Shown here piece after piece: positions 53,992-64,000 of a DNA stretch of 64,000 nucleotides (within the stretch, counting starts at the first letter, position 1; each line of letters begins with the position of its first letter). Location: assembly GCA_963930775.1 (NCBI GenBank), contig OZ005704.1, positions 5,766,001-5,830,000 on the forward strand, in the 5' to 3' direction. This stretch comes from Cliona cf. orientalis (taxonomy: Eukaryota > Porifera > Demospongiae > Clionaida > Clionaidae). The translations under genes were made by a program, and so were the position numbers. Under the pieces are notes generated by a model. That model had not been told where the DNA came from and ran no database searches. It saw only the letters and a program-made list of their open reading frames with translations.

Positions 53992-56526
53992 TTGACATCA
54001 CCTGTCCAATGGGCGTGAATATTATTAAAAGGTACTTGAGTTGCAATCACAGAGCCGGAGTCATATTCTGTGCAGCTGCAGCTGCAGCTAGTTACTATCA
54101 AAACACTGATAGGACAGTGCAGACAAAACATTCAGGTTTTATTGTGTGATAATATTCAGGCCCATGTAGAAGAGTGGCTGTGACATCAAATCTGGAAAGA
54201 GATGTTTATACTACTACTGTGTGTGTTGCATACTCCTGCCAATGTGCTGCTAATGATAATCTTGAATGGCCACTCACAGAAAGTTTGTCTTCTTGATAAC
54301 AAGACGATTTGAAATGCACTGCTCTAAATCTTAAGAAATGAATGTTTTTTTTACTACAGTAGATCTAATGCCGTGGCCTCCGCTGCACTGAATTATGTAC
54401 GGTGACAGTATACAATTTTGTATCCATGCAAGATTGTCAGACACAGTAGCTACTGTATTATGCGTACATTTTGGATTAGTGTAACTTAAAAGTTTAGTTT
54501 CAAGCAAGTCTTATACTCCCGGATTCTATTTATCTATGTAGTATCTGCATGCTGTAACACAATAATTATATAATCTATAAATTAAATCCAGCTACCACTC
54601 TATTAGCAGTATTAGTGGAGTTCACATGTGGATCCAATCAAGCCTCACTGGAATAAAAAAAAAAGCCTTTTGAAAAGATATCAGTTGTGCCAGTTTACAA
54701 ATTTTATGTACCAGAACATGACAAAAATTTAATACGCCATTAGGTATACCATAATATTATTATGGATGAGGACATGCAAAGCAACTACGATCAACAAGGG
54801 ATTTCTGTCAGTACCAACTGTTGTCAATTGCAAAAATCATTGAAATTAAAGTGACATCTGTTGATAATTAGTACCAGATTCGAGCTCAGAGTTTCTTAGT
54901 GAGTTAGCTGTTGGTGTACTCATGCTACTCTCTATAGATAGTGAATATAAAAGTAACAGAACATCACATGTGAAATCATATTAATATAGTTAAATGAAAC
55001 AGATGTAGTCTAAGACTGACATCCATGTTGAAGTTCATATATACTGTGTCTTAAGAATAATAATTATTAAGCATCAAAAGATTCATATGTATGGACAGAT
55101 GCTATGTGTTAGCAATAATTGCATGCATACAGCTCAGGTAGCACAATATGATAGTGTCACACTGATTAATATTGTTAATCATTAAGGACACAAAATTAAC
55201 ACCAGCTCCTGTATGCATGCATGCCATGGGAATGAATCAGATTATTTTAGTGTGAGTATGCATAATAATTATGACAAAGTTTGTATAACATGTAATTATG
55301 TTATAAAAAAATAATCTGATTCATTCCCATACAGGATTTGATTGTTTATATATACAAGTTGTAACTATAGCAAGGTATTTAGTACACGTCATGTACGTAT
55401 TAATATGTGTTATTATAAGTGCCAGCTTACTCAAGCCAGCATGCCATGTGTACTTTCAGTGCTATAAATAACAATAATTACGCATGCCTTCTCCCAAATC
55501 AGAATAAGTAATCATCGTTATGATAATTATAGCTAATATATACTGAAAGCTATAGTGCAATAAACACTCCTTTACAAAAATTCAATCTTGTCAGCAGTAT
55601 GAAATGTGTCAATGCATGGTGCTATATGTAAGAATGGTCTTCACTTTTTAGTGAGTACAAGTTACTCTGATGACTGAAGCTATTCAGTATACAAGTGATG
55701 CAAGTCATAGCTAATACAGAAAGAACTTGCATGACTAAAATAATATTATGAAAAAAGAGGCTCAAAATTAAACTACTAACTACAAAAAGAAAATTCAAAA
55801 CTGCAGCAAGCTAGTCATATTATATGACTTTTGTATCTTGATGATTTACGTAATTTGCACCACCTTTTGCATTGAAACCCATCAATCAAAATAAGGCCTT
55901 TTCTTCTGGATCGGATCAGTAACTTGATACATTATGAGGTACCGGGGGACATTCTTACTGCAAGGGCATATGCAACTTAGGGCTCTGGATCTGTAAAACC
56001 TCCATATAATAAAAATTAATCCCCATAGTACCTCCTAAAGGGTGTCTAAATATTTAGTAATACTGGTAATACATTACAGTATATATATACTAATGTGTAT
56101 TTGCCGTTTTTTAGGCAGATGCCCATAATAGCCTTGAGATCTATGGTATTAATGGCCTGGTGTTGTAAAGGTGTGCTTCAATGAATCAGACGTATTACTT
56201 ATTATTACAGTAGAGCAAGCTTGCTATATTATATCTCTGTGCCTTTGCATACTGCAGGATGGTTGAAATTAATTTTAATGTGGGAGTATGAAAAACATTG
56301 TGTGCATGCATGTGCAGGCTTAATATTATGACATTGTATACTGTACACATGCATGCACGGAAACGTTTACAGGCCCGGCTGGGGGCTTTCCTATAAAGCA
56401 AGCGGGAATGCAACAAGAAAAACAGTTTTTCAGTATCAGATTCTGAAAACTTACTAAATAATTCCGTGTGCTTATCGTTATTATTGATTTAAGAGCTGCA
56501 TAGTGATCAATTGCTGCTTCAAGATT
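53992..56526. repeat. Upstream region of cassette C
   Basis: Collinear, with deletions, to 18,848-24,847 and 30,345-32,309. Contains the third foldback at 55,202-55,340. No intact gene. Confidence 0.7.
55202..55340. repeat. Foldback repeat upstream of cassette C
   Basis: Arms GGGAATGAATCAGATTATTT and AATAATCTGATTCATTCCCA TACAGGAT as in the other two cassettes; here the arms are closest to perfect. Confidence 0.75.
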
Positions 56527-57531
56527 ATGGACGCACAGAAAATATCTATACAGAAAAATCCCCTCAAATTGGTTGCCATTATTCTAAGGATTATTGTCAT
56601 TGTAAGTTGTTAAAGTTATGTACAAGTCTTGCATGCACTGTCACTCGAAAGACCGCTCAATCAATCTATAGACTTCTTGGATGGTATTTGCATGCATGCT
56701 CAATAATGATATATGCATTAATTATATTGTATATGTAAATTTCCAAATTGATATTGCATAATAATTATGTGACCATTCATCATAATTGCATTTGCGTTGC
56801 ATGCAGGTATTTGCAGGGGTAACTGTTCTGTGTGGAATTATTGCACTTAGCAAGGTGAATATTGACTTAGTTCGTGCAGAAATAGAGGCTATTAAAGTTT
56901 ATCCAGAACTAGGGAAATATGCTATCTATACCAGTACACTGGTGTGTGGCTCGCTGTTTCTGCTCGCTTGTGGAGGTACACTACTCTACGAAATAATAAT
57001 TCTTATCAAGTCCATAGTGTCAAAAGATCAGAATACCAAGGTGTTATCAATTGTGGTGAGCCAGTTATTAATCCAAGCTTGTGTACTCATTAAGTTAACT
57101 TTATCATGCTCTATAGGAAACTGTGCTTGGTTCAATTAGCGCAGTGGTGATCTTCAGCCTTGCCATTGGCCTGGTTAACCCTGCTAATGAGATTGCTAAG
57201 CTTGGGATACAGCAACCTCTCATCATGTCTGATCAAGCAACTGCTGTAAGTTACAATACCTATAAATATTTTTGCATGCAAATTCCTTGCATGAATTGAC
57301 ACTATAATATTATATAGAAATTAATTTTGGTACCATAAGTATAATAATAATATACCGGGTAGTAGCCACCCATGTAGTATGATACCAATAAGGGGTAGCT
57401 TGTTTAATTTGATTATTATGAGGTTTGTTTTTCAATTCTAGGCTTTTGGATTTCTCACCACATTTGCCATTGCTGGGCTGATAGTTTTCTTGTGGATCAA
57501 GTTCTGTATTGAGAAATCTCGAGCTGCTTGA
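56527..57531 (+). CDS. Small four-exon tetraspan protein, cassette C (180 aa)
   Basis: Exons 56527-56601, 56807-57055, 57117-57245 and 57442-57531; the same lengths as in cassette B (75, 249, 129 and 90 bases), all phase 0, stop TGA. Exon 1 is identical in protein to B (MDAQKISIQKNP). Differences from B are a few substitutions (VNIDLVRAEIEAIKVYPELG in the loop; IGLVNPANEIAKLGIQQP in exon 3; a Cys near the C-terminus, IKFCIEKSRAA). No lesions. The next gene starts 427 bp downstream in the same direction. Confidence 0.85.
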
Positions 57532-57958
57532 TGCCTAGCTGCTATAATATTATTAGTACTAGTACTGTCAGGCTTGATAAAGTAGCACTGGCATTTTAGA
57601 GTTATCATCAAATCGATATCTTTACTGATGTACCATAGTAGCTATACAGTAACTATAAGATTATACTCTCAAATTAAATATTGTACGTAATAAATTTGCT
57701 TAGGGTGAAGAATGCCATGCACACACACACTGTTTTTCACATTATGACTCAAACCTGTGTTTACGTATAGTTAGTCCCAACAGCACACAGTTTGTGACAT
57801 GCTAACAGGAGCTATCAAAACTGGGCAATTACTGTTGCACTGAGCAAAACACCTAGCTCGCAAGCTAATTTGCAGGGACGTTGATGCTTCATGCGTATAT
57901 CTTTCAGTAATATTCACCTTTGATTTAGATTGTATGGTATTCTGCTATAGCTGCCACC
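57532..57958. other. Spacer between the paired genes of cassette C
   Basis: Non-coding; collinear with the spacers of A and B. Ends with GCCACC before the ATG at 57,959. Confidence 0.6.
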
Positions 57959-60430
57959 ATGCTCATTCTCAGCATCATCCTGAGTGTGCTAATCAGCTTA
58001 CCTTCTGGAGAATCTTGTGCAAGAAATTTATCATACTACGTCATGCCAAGTTCTCAACTGAACAGAAATGCTACATTAGATTATAACGATGAAGTACTGT
58101 ATAAAACATTGAAGGAATGCCAGATGTTGGGGAACTTTAGTGAATGTGACTATAAAATTAATGGACATGTTACCAATATTATCACTGTAATATTCTTGGC
58201 GGGAGTTCATGAAGTAAAATCAGACAAACCTCTACGCTTCAATAATGTAGACAGGATAACGTTTGTTGGCTCTGGCCATTCTGATCAAGTTATTATTAAG
58301 AATCTTGACCTTAGAATCATTACAGGTACAGTGGTCATACAGAATATCACAATGGAGGGAAGTCATATAATAATGTATAGATCATCCTCATCTAAAATTA
58401 TTTATCGACCGCTAGCAATAGTGAATTGCAAATTTTTGGGTTCTCAAATAATTCTTCCAACAGTAGAGCTCACTGTTGAAAGTAGCGAATTTCATAATAG
58501 CTCATCTACTACCATAACTTTATACTCAGGTTTTGCAATATTCTGTGGTACAGTGATCTTTGAAAATAACAGTGGATTGAAGGGAGGAGCTATAGCTTTG
58601 ATTGGCTCAATATTGACTATTAAAAGCAAATCCTTAGTGATCTTCAAGAATAATCATGCAAATGAAACAGGAGGAGCCATATACACAGATAATGTTGAGC
58701 CCCAGATTAATTTGGAAGGATATAGATCGTACTGCTTTTATATACTGGATGTGCAATTTAATAATAAAAGCAATGCTCTAGAAAACTTTACACAGGTTTT
58801 GAGCTTTGAGAGTAATACAGCTTCTTTGGGAGGTGATCATATCTATGGAGCCAAACTGAAAAGTGACTGTGTATCCTCAAGCTATTGTCATGACGATAAC
58901 TGTCGATATAGTTATGAAACAGTAACAGTATTGGAGATGTGTTCAAATTTACTCTAGATTACACTATCAGTACTTCATGGTCAGCCATATCTGGAGATCC
59001 TACACGTCTATGTATATGTGACAACAGTGGTCTACCACAGTGTGCCAATGTTTCGATGATCTATCTCGAAATCATGATTTCCAGATGTCCCATAGACAAC
59101 TGTAAGATGGACGAAAGGACATTGACCTTCAGAAAAATCCTGAAGCTCAGTGTGCCTACAACCATGCAGGAGTGTTGTGTGGTAGTTGCCAAAAAGGGTA
59201 CAGCCTGGCTATTGGCTCCTCTCACTGCATTCAATGCTCCAATAACAACAATTTGGCACTTCTCATTTTCTTTGCAGCTGCTGGGTTCCTTCTGGTGATT
59301 GCCATCTCCGTATCTAATCTCACCGTCACACAAGGTATGATTAACGGACTGATGTTTTATGCCAATATTGTGTGGACCTACCAAAATGCTTTCTTCCCTC
59401 ACAATCCAACTGGAATATCAGCTTTTCTTAAGATATTTCTTGCTTGGTTAAATCTTGACTTTGGGATTGAGACTTGCTTCTACAATGGCCTGGATATGTA
59501 TGGCAAAACGTGGTTGCAGTTTATTTTTCCATTTTACATAGCAGCTATATTCCTACTTGGTGTCCACTACTCCTCGAAGCTTTCCAAAATTTTAGGTGAC
59601 AGATCAGTTCCAACTCTAGCAACACTACTGTTTCTGTCCTATGCTAAACTTCTTCGCACGATCATTGCTTCACTTCGATTGGCTGATCTGAAAACATATC
59701 CCCACGGACAAACTATTAGGGTATGGGCACTCGATGGCAATTTGACCTACAGCCACCACAAGCATGTGCTATTACTGCTAGTGACAATTCCCTGCTTCCT
59801 TTTTCTGTGGATGCCATACACAGTCATCCTTTTCTCAATGCAGTGGCTGAGAAAGGTTGATCACTACAAACCTTTGAAGCCACTGGCACAATACAAGCCA
59901 ATATACGATGCATATTTTGGGCCTCTAAAAGATAAGCATCACTACTGGTTTGGGACACTTCTTTTAGCACAAGGAACACTTCTTGTTGTGTCATCCCTCA
60001 CTCTAAATCTAGTCCCTATTTTCAGTTTACTTCTGTTGCTGATTATTGTTACCCTTTGCTCTGCTACCTCAATCATGTCAAGACTTATAAAAAGCTTTAT
60101 CTTACACTCATAGAAAGTTCATTTTTGCTGAACCTTATCATGCTCACTGCTGGAAGTCTATACTTCAGAGAGAGTGAGAGTGGACAAACGACCATACTTT
60201 GTGTGTCAGTTTCTATTGTCTTCATTGAATTCTGTGGAATCGTAGTTTGGAACTTGATCCCACTAAAAAACATTAACTGTTTCAAGAGAAAATCTGATTG
60301 CATAAATGACAATAATCAAGAGTTGGATACTGTTCAAATTCTTGAATACAGTGACTACAATGACCACAGTAGAGAGGAACAATACGTGTGCTTTCATGAC
60401 TCTATAACTGCGGATGATATTACAGATTAG
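57959..60430 (+). pseudogene. Large beta-helix/multipass membrane protein, cassette C, disrupted
   Basis: Opens in the strong context GCCACCATG with signal peptide MLILSIILSVLISLPSGESC and stays open to 58,957, covering the beta-helix-like part (GGAIALIGS, GGAIYTDN). A 7-base gain near 58,925-58,935 shifts the frame. At 59,071 a 522-base segment present in copy B (34,825-35,346) is missing, in frame, removing the last ectodomain part. One base is lost in GAAAAG near 59,112 and one in CCCTTTTG near 60,054; both are homopolymer contractions. The membrane domain is open between them (59,172-60,113) and the tail in a third frame (60,056-60,430). Confidence 0.9.
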
Positions 60431-62250
60431 AGACTCGGAATCACATAGCTCTAGAGACTAGGGTCAGTACTAGCATGATGGTCTAGCTGCCATCTGTCAG
60501 AAATCATTGATATCTAATGGATATTCATTGTTTCTATTATGCATCCACATTATTTGCGGTAATTATAATATTAATGATTTCCCTTATCATTCACCAAAAG
60601 TTACCTATTATGGCAAATGTGACCCTACTTGCCCCAAGCCCCCCCCCCCCCCCCCCCCCCCCAACTTTTTGAGCAATAGTAATATGGGATTGTTAATGTT
60701 AGATGAAATTGTAGTTGTATTCACTGTAATGATAGTTGGATACCCAAAAATGTGCAAAAAAATTGAGATCTGATAGCTGGAAATAGCTGATTTTTAATTA
60801 AGGTTCTGGACACAATACTTTCGCACGCTTCCCAAGCAGTGTGACAAAGTGCCCCCACTTTGAAAACCATATCTACACCCTTGACCACATTGTGTATTCC
60901 ACAACAAAGATAGATAAGAAACAGCATAAGTGTAAATATTTCACTTTAATTCACCTTTATATTGCACACCTGCAATGAAGTGCAACACTTTAATTCACCT
61001 TTATATTGCACACATGCAATGAAGTGCAACTAAGGCTGGAAGCTCCATGGCCTCCCAAAGTAAGCTGCCATGTATAGTGCAAGAAGCACAGCTCTGCCCA
61101 AGAAGTGCTGAAATACGCTACATGGATGCTTATCTGGGAGTGGGCACTTGCCCGGGACACTAGCCTAAGGGTATGTATTCATTAAGTATCAATATGAAAA
61201 ATCACCCGACGATGTCAACAAAAATGATTTGGGACTATTCAAGAGAGTCTAAAGTCAACTAACGATCAGTAATTTAAGAGTCCTTTGCGGCCGTATAGAA
61301 TAATGATACCTACCGTACTCTGAAAAAGAGCAATAGCTAACTGTACCTATCGCACACGAAGGTTATTAAGAGGTAGTATAGACCAAGAAGTTGTTACACG
61401 AAGGTTTCAAACTATATAATGCATGTTGAAGTAAAATTATCGTAACCTGTTCTTGTTTCCCATACTTTGCAAGGTCATAATGCATGTTCAAATCTACATG
61501 TACATGCAATGTTATCAGAAACCATTTGTACAGTCAATTAGCTATTGCTGTGTTGGTTGAACTATAGTTTTGTTCCAAATTAATGTGCCATGCATATGGC
61601 ATACTTGCAACCACTGAGTTACATCCTATATAGCTGCAGCTGCAGCTACGGTTACCATCAAAACACTGATGGAGTAGTGCAGACGCAGCCTTTATGGCTT
61701 CGTGCATGGTTAGTTAATGATATTCTGTGATGTCAAATCTGAAAAGAGATGTTTGTACGTACTACTATGTGCGTTGCATTTACTTTACATGATATATTAT
61801 ATACAACTTGATTTCAATATGCCAAGGGATTAAGAACCACTATAATTATTACCGTATATATAGATGCACGGTGTACATATGATTTGTCACAGATTTGGGA
61901 GTTATGCTAACTAATCACAAGGCTCTTCAAGGTATGTCGGAACTTGTCAATTATTTTATACCCTCCTGTTAGAGTGGGTGTGGCAGGGATGCTCATTGAT
62001 TAAGTTGTCACTAGTTAATATCTTTGTCTGCCATGATAATATCCTGTACCCCTTATATAACATCTTTAATCGATAGCAGCACCATATATATTAAGGAGCT
62101 TGATCATGCAGGTGTCAATAATAGTGAAGCTGCAACGGTCATAAATTCACCATAAACACCCACAACTGCGGAAACGTTAATAGTTATTTAATCTGGTAGT
62201 GATCGATGGAGAAAGGAACCAGCACTATATTATACTACGTTTCGTTGATT
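60431..62250. repeat. 3' flank of cassette C
   Basis: Collinear with 36,716-39,349 apart from the SINE-like pair, which is absent (TATATTGCACACCTGCAATG at about 60,958). Holds a C tract at 60,639-60,662 and a local 50-bp tandem duplication at 60,950-61,030. The membrane-exon-like piece at 62,118-62,228 is frameshifted by a 10-base loss. Confidence 0.65.
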
Positions 62251-62452
62251 TTATTCTATTATACACACCATATAGTACAAGGTTTCCATAATACATGTAA
62301 TGTATACCAATAGTTATATAGCAATTGAAATCAAACAGTAGCTATAGCATTGTGCAAAGAACTAGCTACAAGGATCCAGGCAACACAGTCATTCACTTTA
62401 AATTAGCTATATTATTACTATCAATCAAGTTTCATAGCCAGTCTTGAATAGA

Positions 62453-62995
62453 ATGATGATCATGAACAAACTCGGTAGAGTTAGAGTCAGCAGCCTAAGA
62501 CTCTTACTTATTGTCATCTTTATTCAGTGCTACAATGTGCCACCAATTAGAAGCTCACATCAACTCAACAATCCACCACGGCACTCCAGCACAGAGGACC
62601 GTAGTGCTGAATCATCAAAGACAGTTCTACCAGTCTGGGTGATAATCGTGATAGTCCTACTCATCCTAATGATACTGTGTTTCTGCATTAGACTCTGCTG
62701 CTATCGTTTTTCCTGTGGTAATCAGAGGTACTATGGTGGCAGGCATAGACGGACTCGTGTTGTGAGAATCACACCCTCCCACATAAATCACAAGAATTTT
62801 CAAGGAATTGAACAAACTGGTGTATGTCTTAGTGGGGAGAACCCTATTAATAAAGAAATAGATAAGCCGCTAAGTAGCACCTTATATCAGAGTGAGGCAC
62901 CACCAAGGTATGAAGATGTGGTCCAAGCCAAGAGCGCTGAACTGGATGAAGTGTTGGACAATCAATGTGATCATGGTGATCGTGGTTCTATATAA
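62453..62995 (+). CDS. Single-pass membrane protein with a PPxY motif (180 aa)
   Basis: One exon. From ATG 62,453 the protein has a signal peptide (VSSLRLLLIVIFIQCYNV), a short extracellular stretch rich in Ser and Pro, one membrane span (VWVIIVIVLLILMILCFCI), a Cys/Arg-rich juxtamembrane segment (RLCCYRFSCGNQ; RHRRTRVVRI) and a cytosolic tail with SEAPPRYEDVV. PPxY motifs bind WW domains, typically of NEDD4-family ubiquitin ligases. The layout (tiny ectodomain, Cys-rich stem, PPxY tail) recalls small adaptor proteins of WBP1/Shisa/PMEPA1 style, but homology is not shown. An in-frame ATG at 62,462 is an alternative start. Not part of the duplicated cassette. Confidence 0.75.
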   Translation: MMIMNKLGRVRVSSLRLLLIVIFIQCYNVPPIRSSHQLNNPPRHSSTEDRSAESSKTVLPVWVIIVIVLLILMILCFCIRLCCYRFSCGNQRYYGGRHRRTRVVRITPSHINHKNFQGIEQTGVCLSGENPINKEIDKPLSSTLYQSEAPPRYEDVVQAKSAELDEVLDNQCDHGDRGSI

Positions 62996-63438
62996 TATAC
63001 GTCATGTACACAGTGCAAAATCCCCTCCACCTAATTATTAGTGCATTTACCTTAATACATGATATAACTTGATTTCAATATGCCAAGGGATTTAGAAACA
63101 CTATTATACTTCAGCTACCTTTAGTTATTATTGGGTATAGATGGTGTACATGTGATATGTCACAGATTTGGGAGTTGTGCTAACTATACTCTCTTTTTGA
63201 TCCCAAGAGTCAGGAAGAATAATTACAAAATAAAATAACAAATGAGATTTTGTTGCAACTATAATATTATATAAACATTTATGTATGTCCAAACGATTCC
63301 CAACTGCATATCTTGATACTCAAGCAAAACACACCTATAGGGGCATGCATGGTGGCCAGCTTCCAGAATAAAGACACTACCAGCTATACACTATAGTTAC
63401 ACTACCAGTTTGCCATGAAATAATGTAAGATTTGCCTA
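62996..63438. repeat. Repeat of the distal cassette flank
   Basis: Matches 38,750-39,140 (TTGATTTCAATATGCCAAGG; GGGAGTTGTGCTAACTATAC; GGGGCATGCATGGTGGC). Indicates that the duplicated block continues to the right, ahead of a fourth tetraspan copy. Confidence 0.65.
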
Positions 63439-63723
63439 TTAGCTGTACATGACACAAATCAATGTCATTCTCAAAGCAGCTATATAACAAAGAGGTTGTG
63501 CAAATAGGCCATATGCAGACGCCGGCATCAATAATAGTGAAGCAGCGACGGTCATAAATTCAACATAAACACCCATAATTGCAGAAAGGTTAATAGTTAT
63601 TAACCAATTTTTAATCTGATAGTGATCGATGGAGAAAGGAACCAGCGCTAGCACTATCACAGCAGCAATATGTGCCCAGAACACTATCAAGATCATAATT
63701 ATTGTCATAAGAGCTACAATCAT
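63439..63723 (-). other. Possible exon(s) of an unidentified membrane protein, copy 3
   Basis: A 94-codon minus-strand ORF of hydrophobic character: IIMILIVFWAHIAAVIVLAL, then VPFSIDHYQIKNWL and EFMTVAASLLLMPASAYG. Its middle is the same piece as at 39,205 and 62,118. It could be an exon of a minus-strand tetraspan gene; with no confirmed splice sites it stays unproven. Confidence 0.35.
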
Positions 63724-63960
63724 GGTATAATATTATGTTAATGATATTTTGTGTGTCAGATGATTCTATACTAGCTGCAATAACTTTTTGCATGCTAGCC
63801 TCACCTCCCAGATGCATGCAGGCCCCTTCTCAGATATTATCATAATTAATTTTTTGTGCAACATTAAAAAGCTGGGAGGGCCCCATGCAGGGACAGTAAT
63901 AATAATTATTATACTGCTTGCATGCATGCATGATGATCTTATTCTAATACATACATACAG

Positions 63961-64000
63961 GTCTCTGCAGGATTAGCTGCACTATGTGGAATAGTAGCTA
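63961..64000 (+). CDS. Start of exon 2 of a fourth small tetraspan gene, cut by the window edge
   Basis: After the acceptor CATACATACAG the frame reads VSAGLAALCGIVA, aligned with VFAGVTALCGIIA at the start of exon 2 in cassettes A to C and in the same phase. Only 40 bases are visible. Exon 1 was not identified upstream. Confidence 0.6.

Overview
The window looks like nuclear DNA of an early-branching animal, most likely a demosponge. The reasons are short exons with GT-AG introns, AT-rich intergenic DNA full of TAGCTATA-type words, animal gene families (arrestin-domain, Frizzled-like, tetraspan membrane proteins), and a dense mix of small TIR elements, LINEs and a Penelope-like relic. No operons or bacterial signals were seen. 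The organism is inferred from the sequence, not known.

Left part (1-19,700). An intact two-exon arrestin-domain gene faces, tail to tail, a broken arrestin paralogue. Next comes an 883-bp TIR element carrying a RecQ helicase fragment, then an uninterrupted 1,080-codon ORF for a large secreted glycosidase-like protein, and a five-exon Frizzled-like receptor with an extra N-terminal membrane segment. Two four-exon tetraspan genes follow in opposite orientation (11,938-16,894 plus; 17,069-18,486 minus).

Middle and right (19,700-64,000). A 430-bp tandem array precedes three direct copies of a long segmental duplication (A about 22-30.2 kb, B 30.2-39.3 kb, C 53.7-62.2 kb). Each copy pairs a small four-exon tetraspan gene with a roughly 1,000-aa membrane protein (signal peptide, beta-helix-like ectodomain with GGAI repeats, Cys-rich linker, about eight membrane spans). 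The small gene is intact in all three copies. The large gene is damaged in all three; copy A also carries an internal inversion of about 457 bp. A fourth small-gene copy starts at the right edge. All complete small tetraspan genes in the window (five) have four exons with only phase-0 introns, so they probably form one expanding family.

Between copies B and C (39.5-53.7 kb) lies a transposon-rich block: three or four LINE pieces, one with a 673-codon reverse transcriptase ORF, MITEs of several kinds (TA, TTA and TTAA target sites), two more members of the RecQ-linked TIR family with 9-bp target duplications, a 103-bp hairpin-forming minisatellite and a Penelope-like GIY-YIG relic with a hammerhead-like motif. 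The strongest candidate for something undescribed is the TIR family (ends TAGTCTCG, 9-bp duplications) of which two members carry RecQ helicase 5' fragments.
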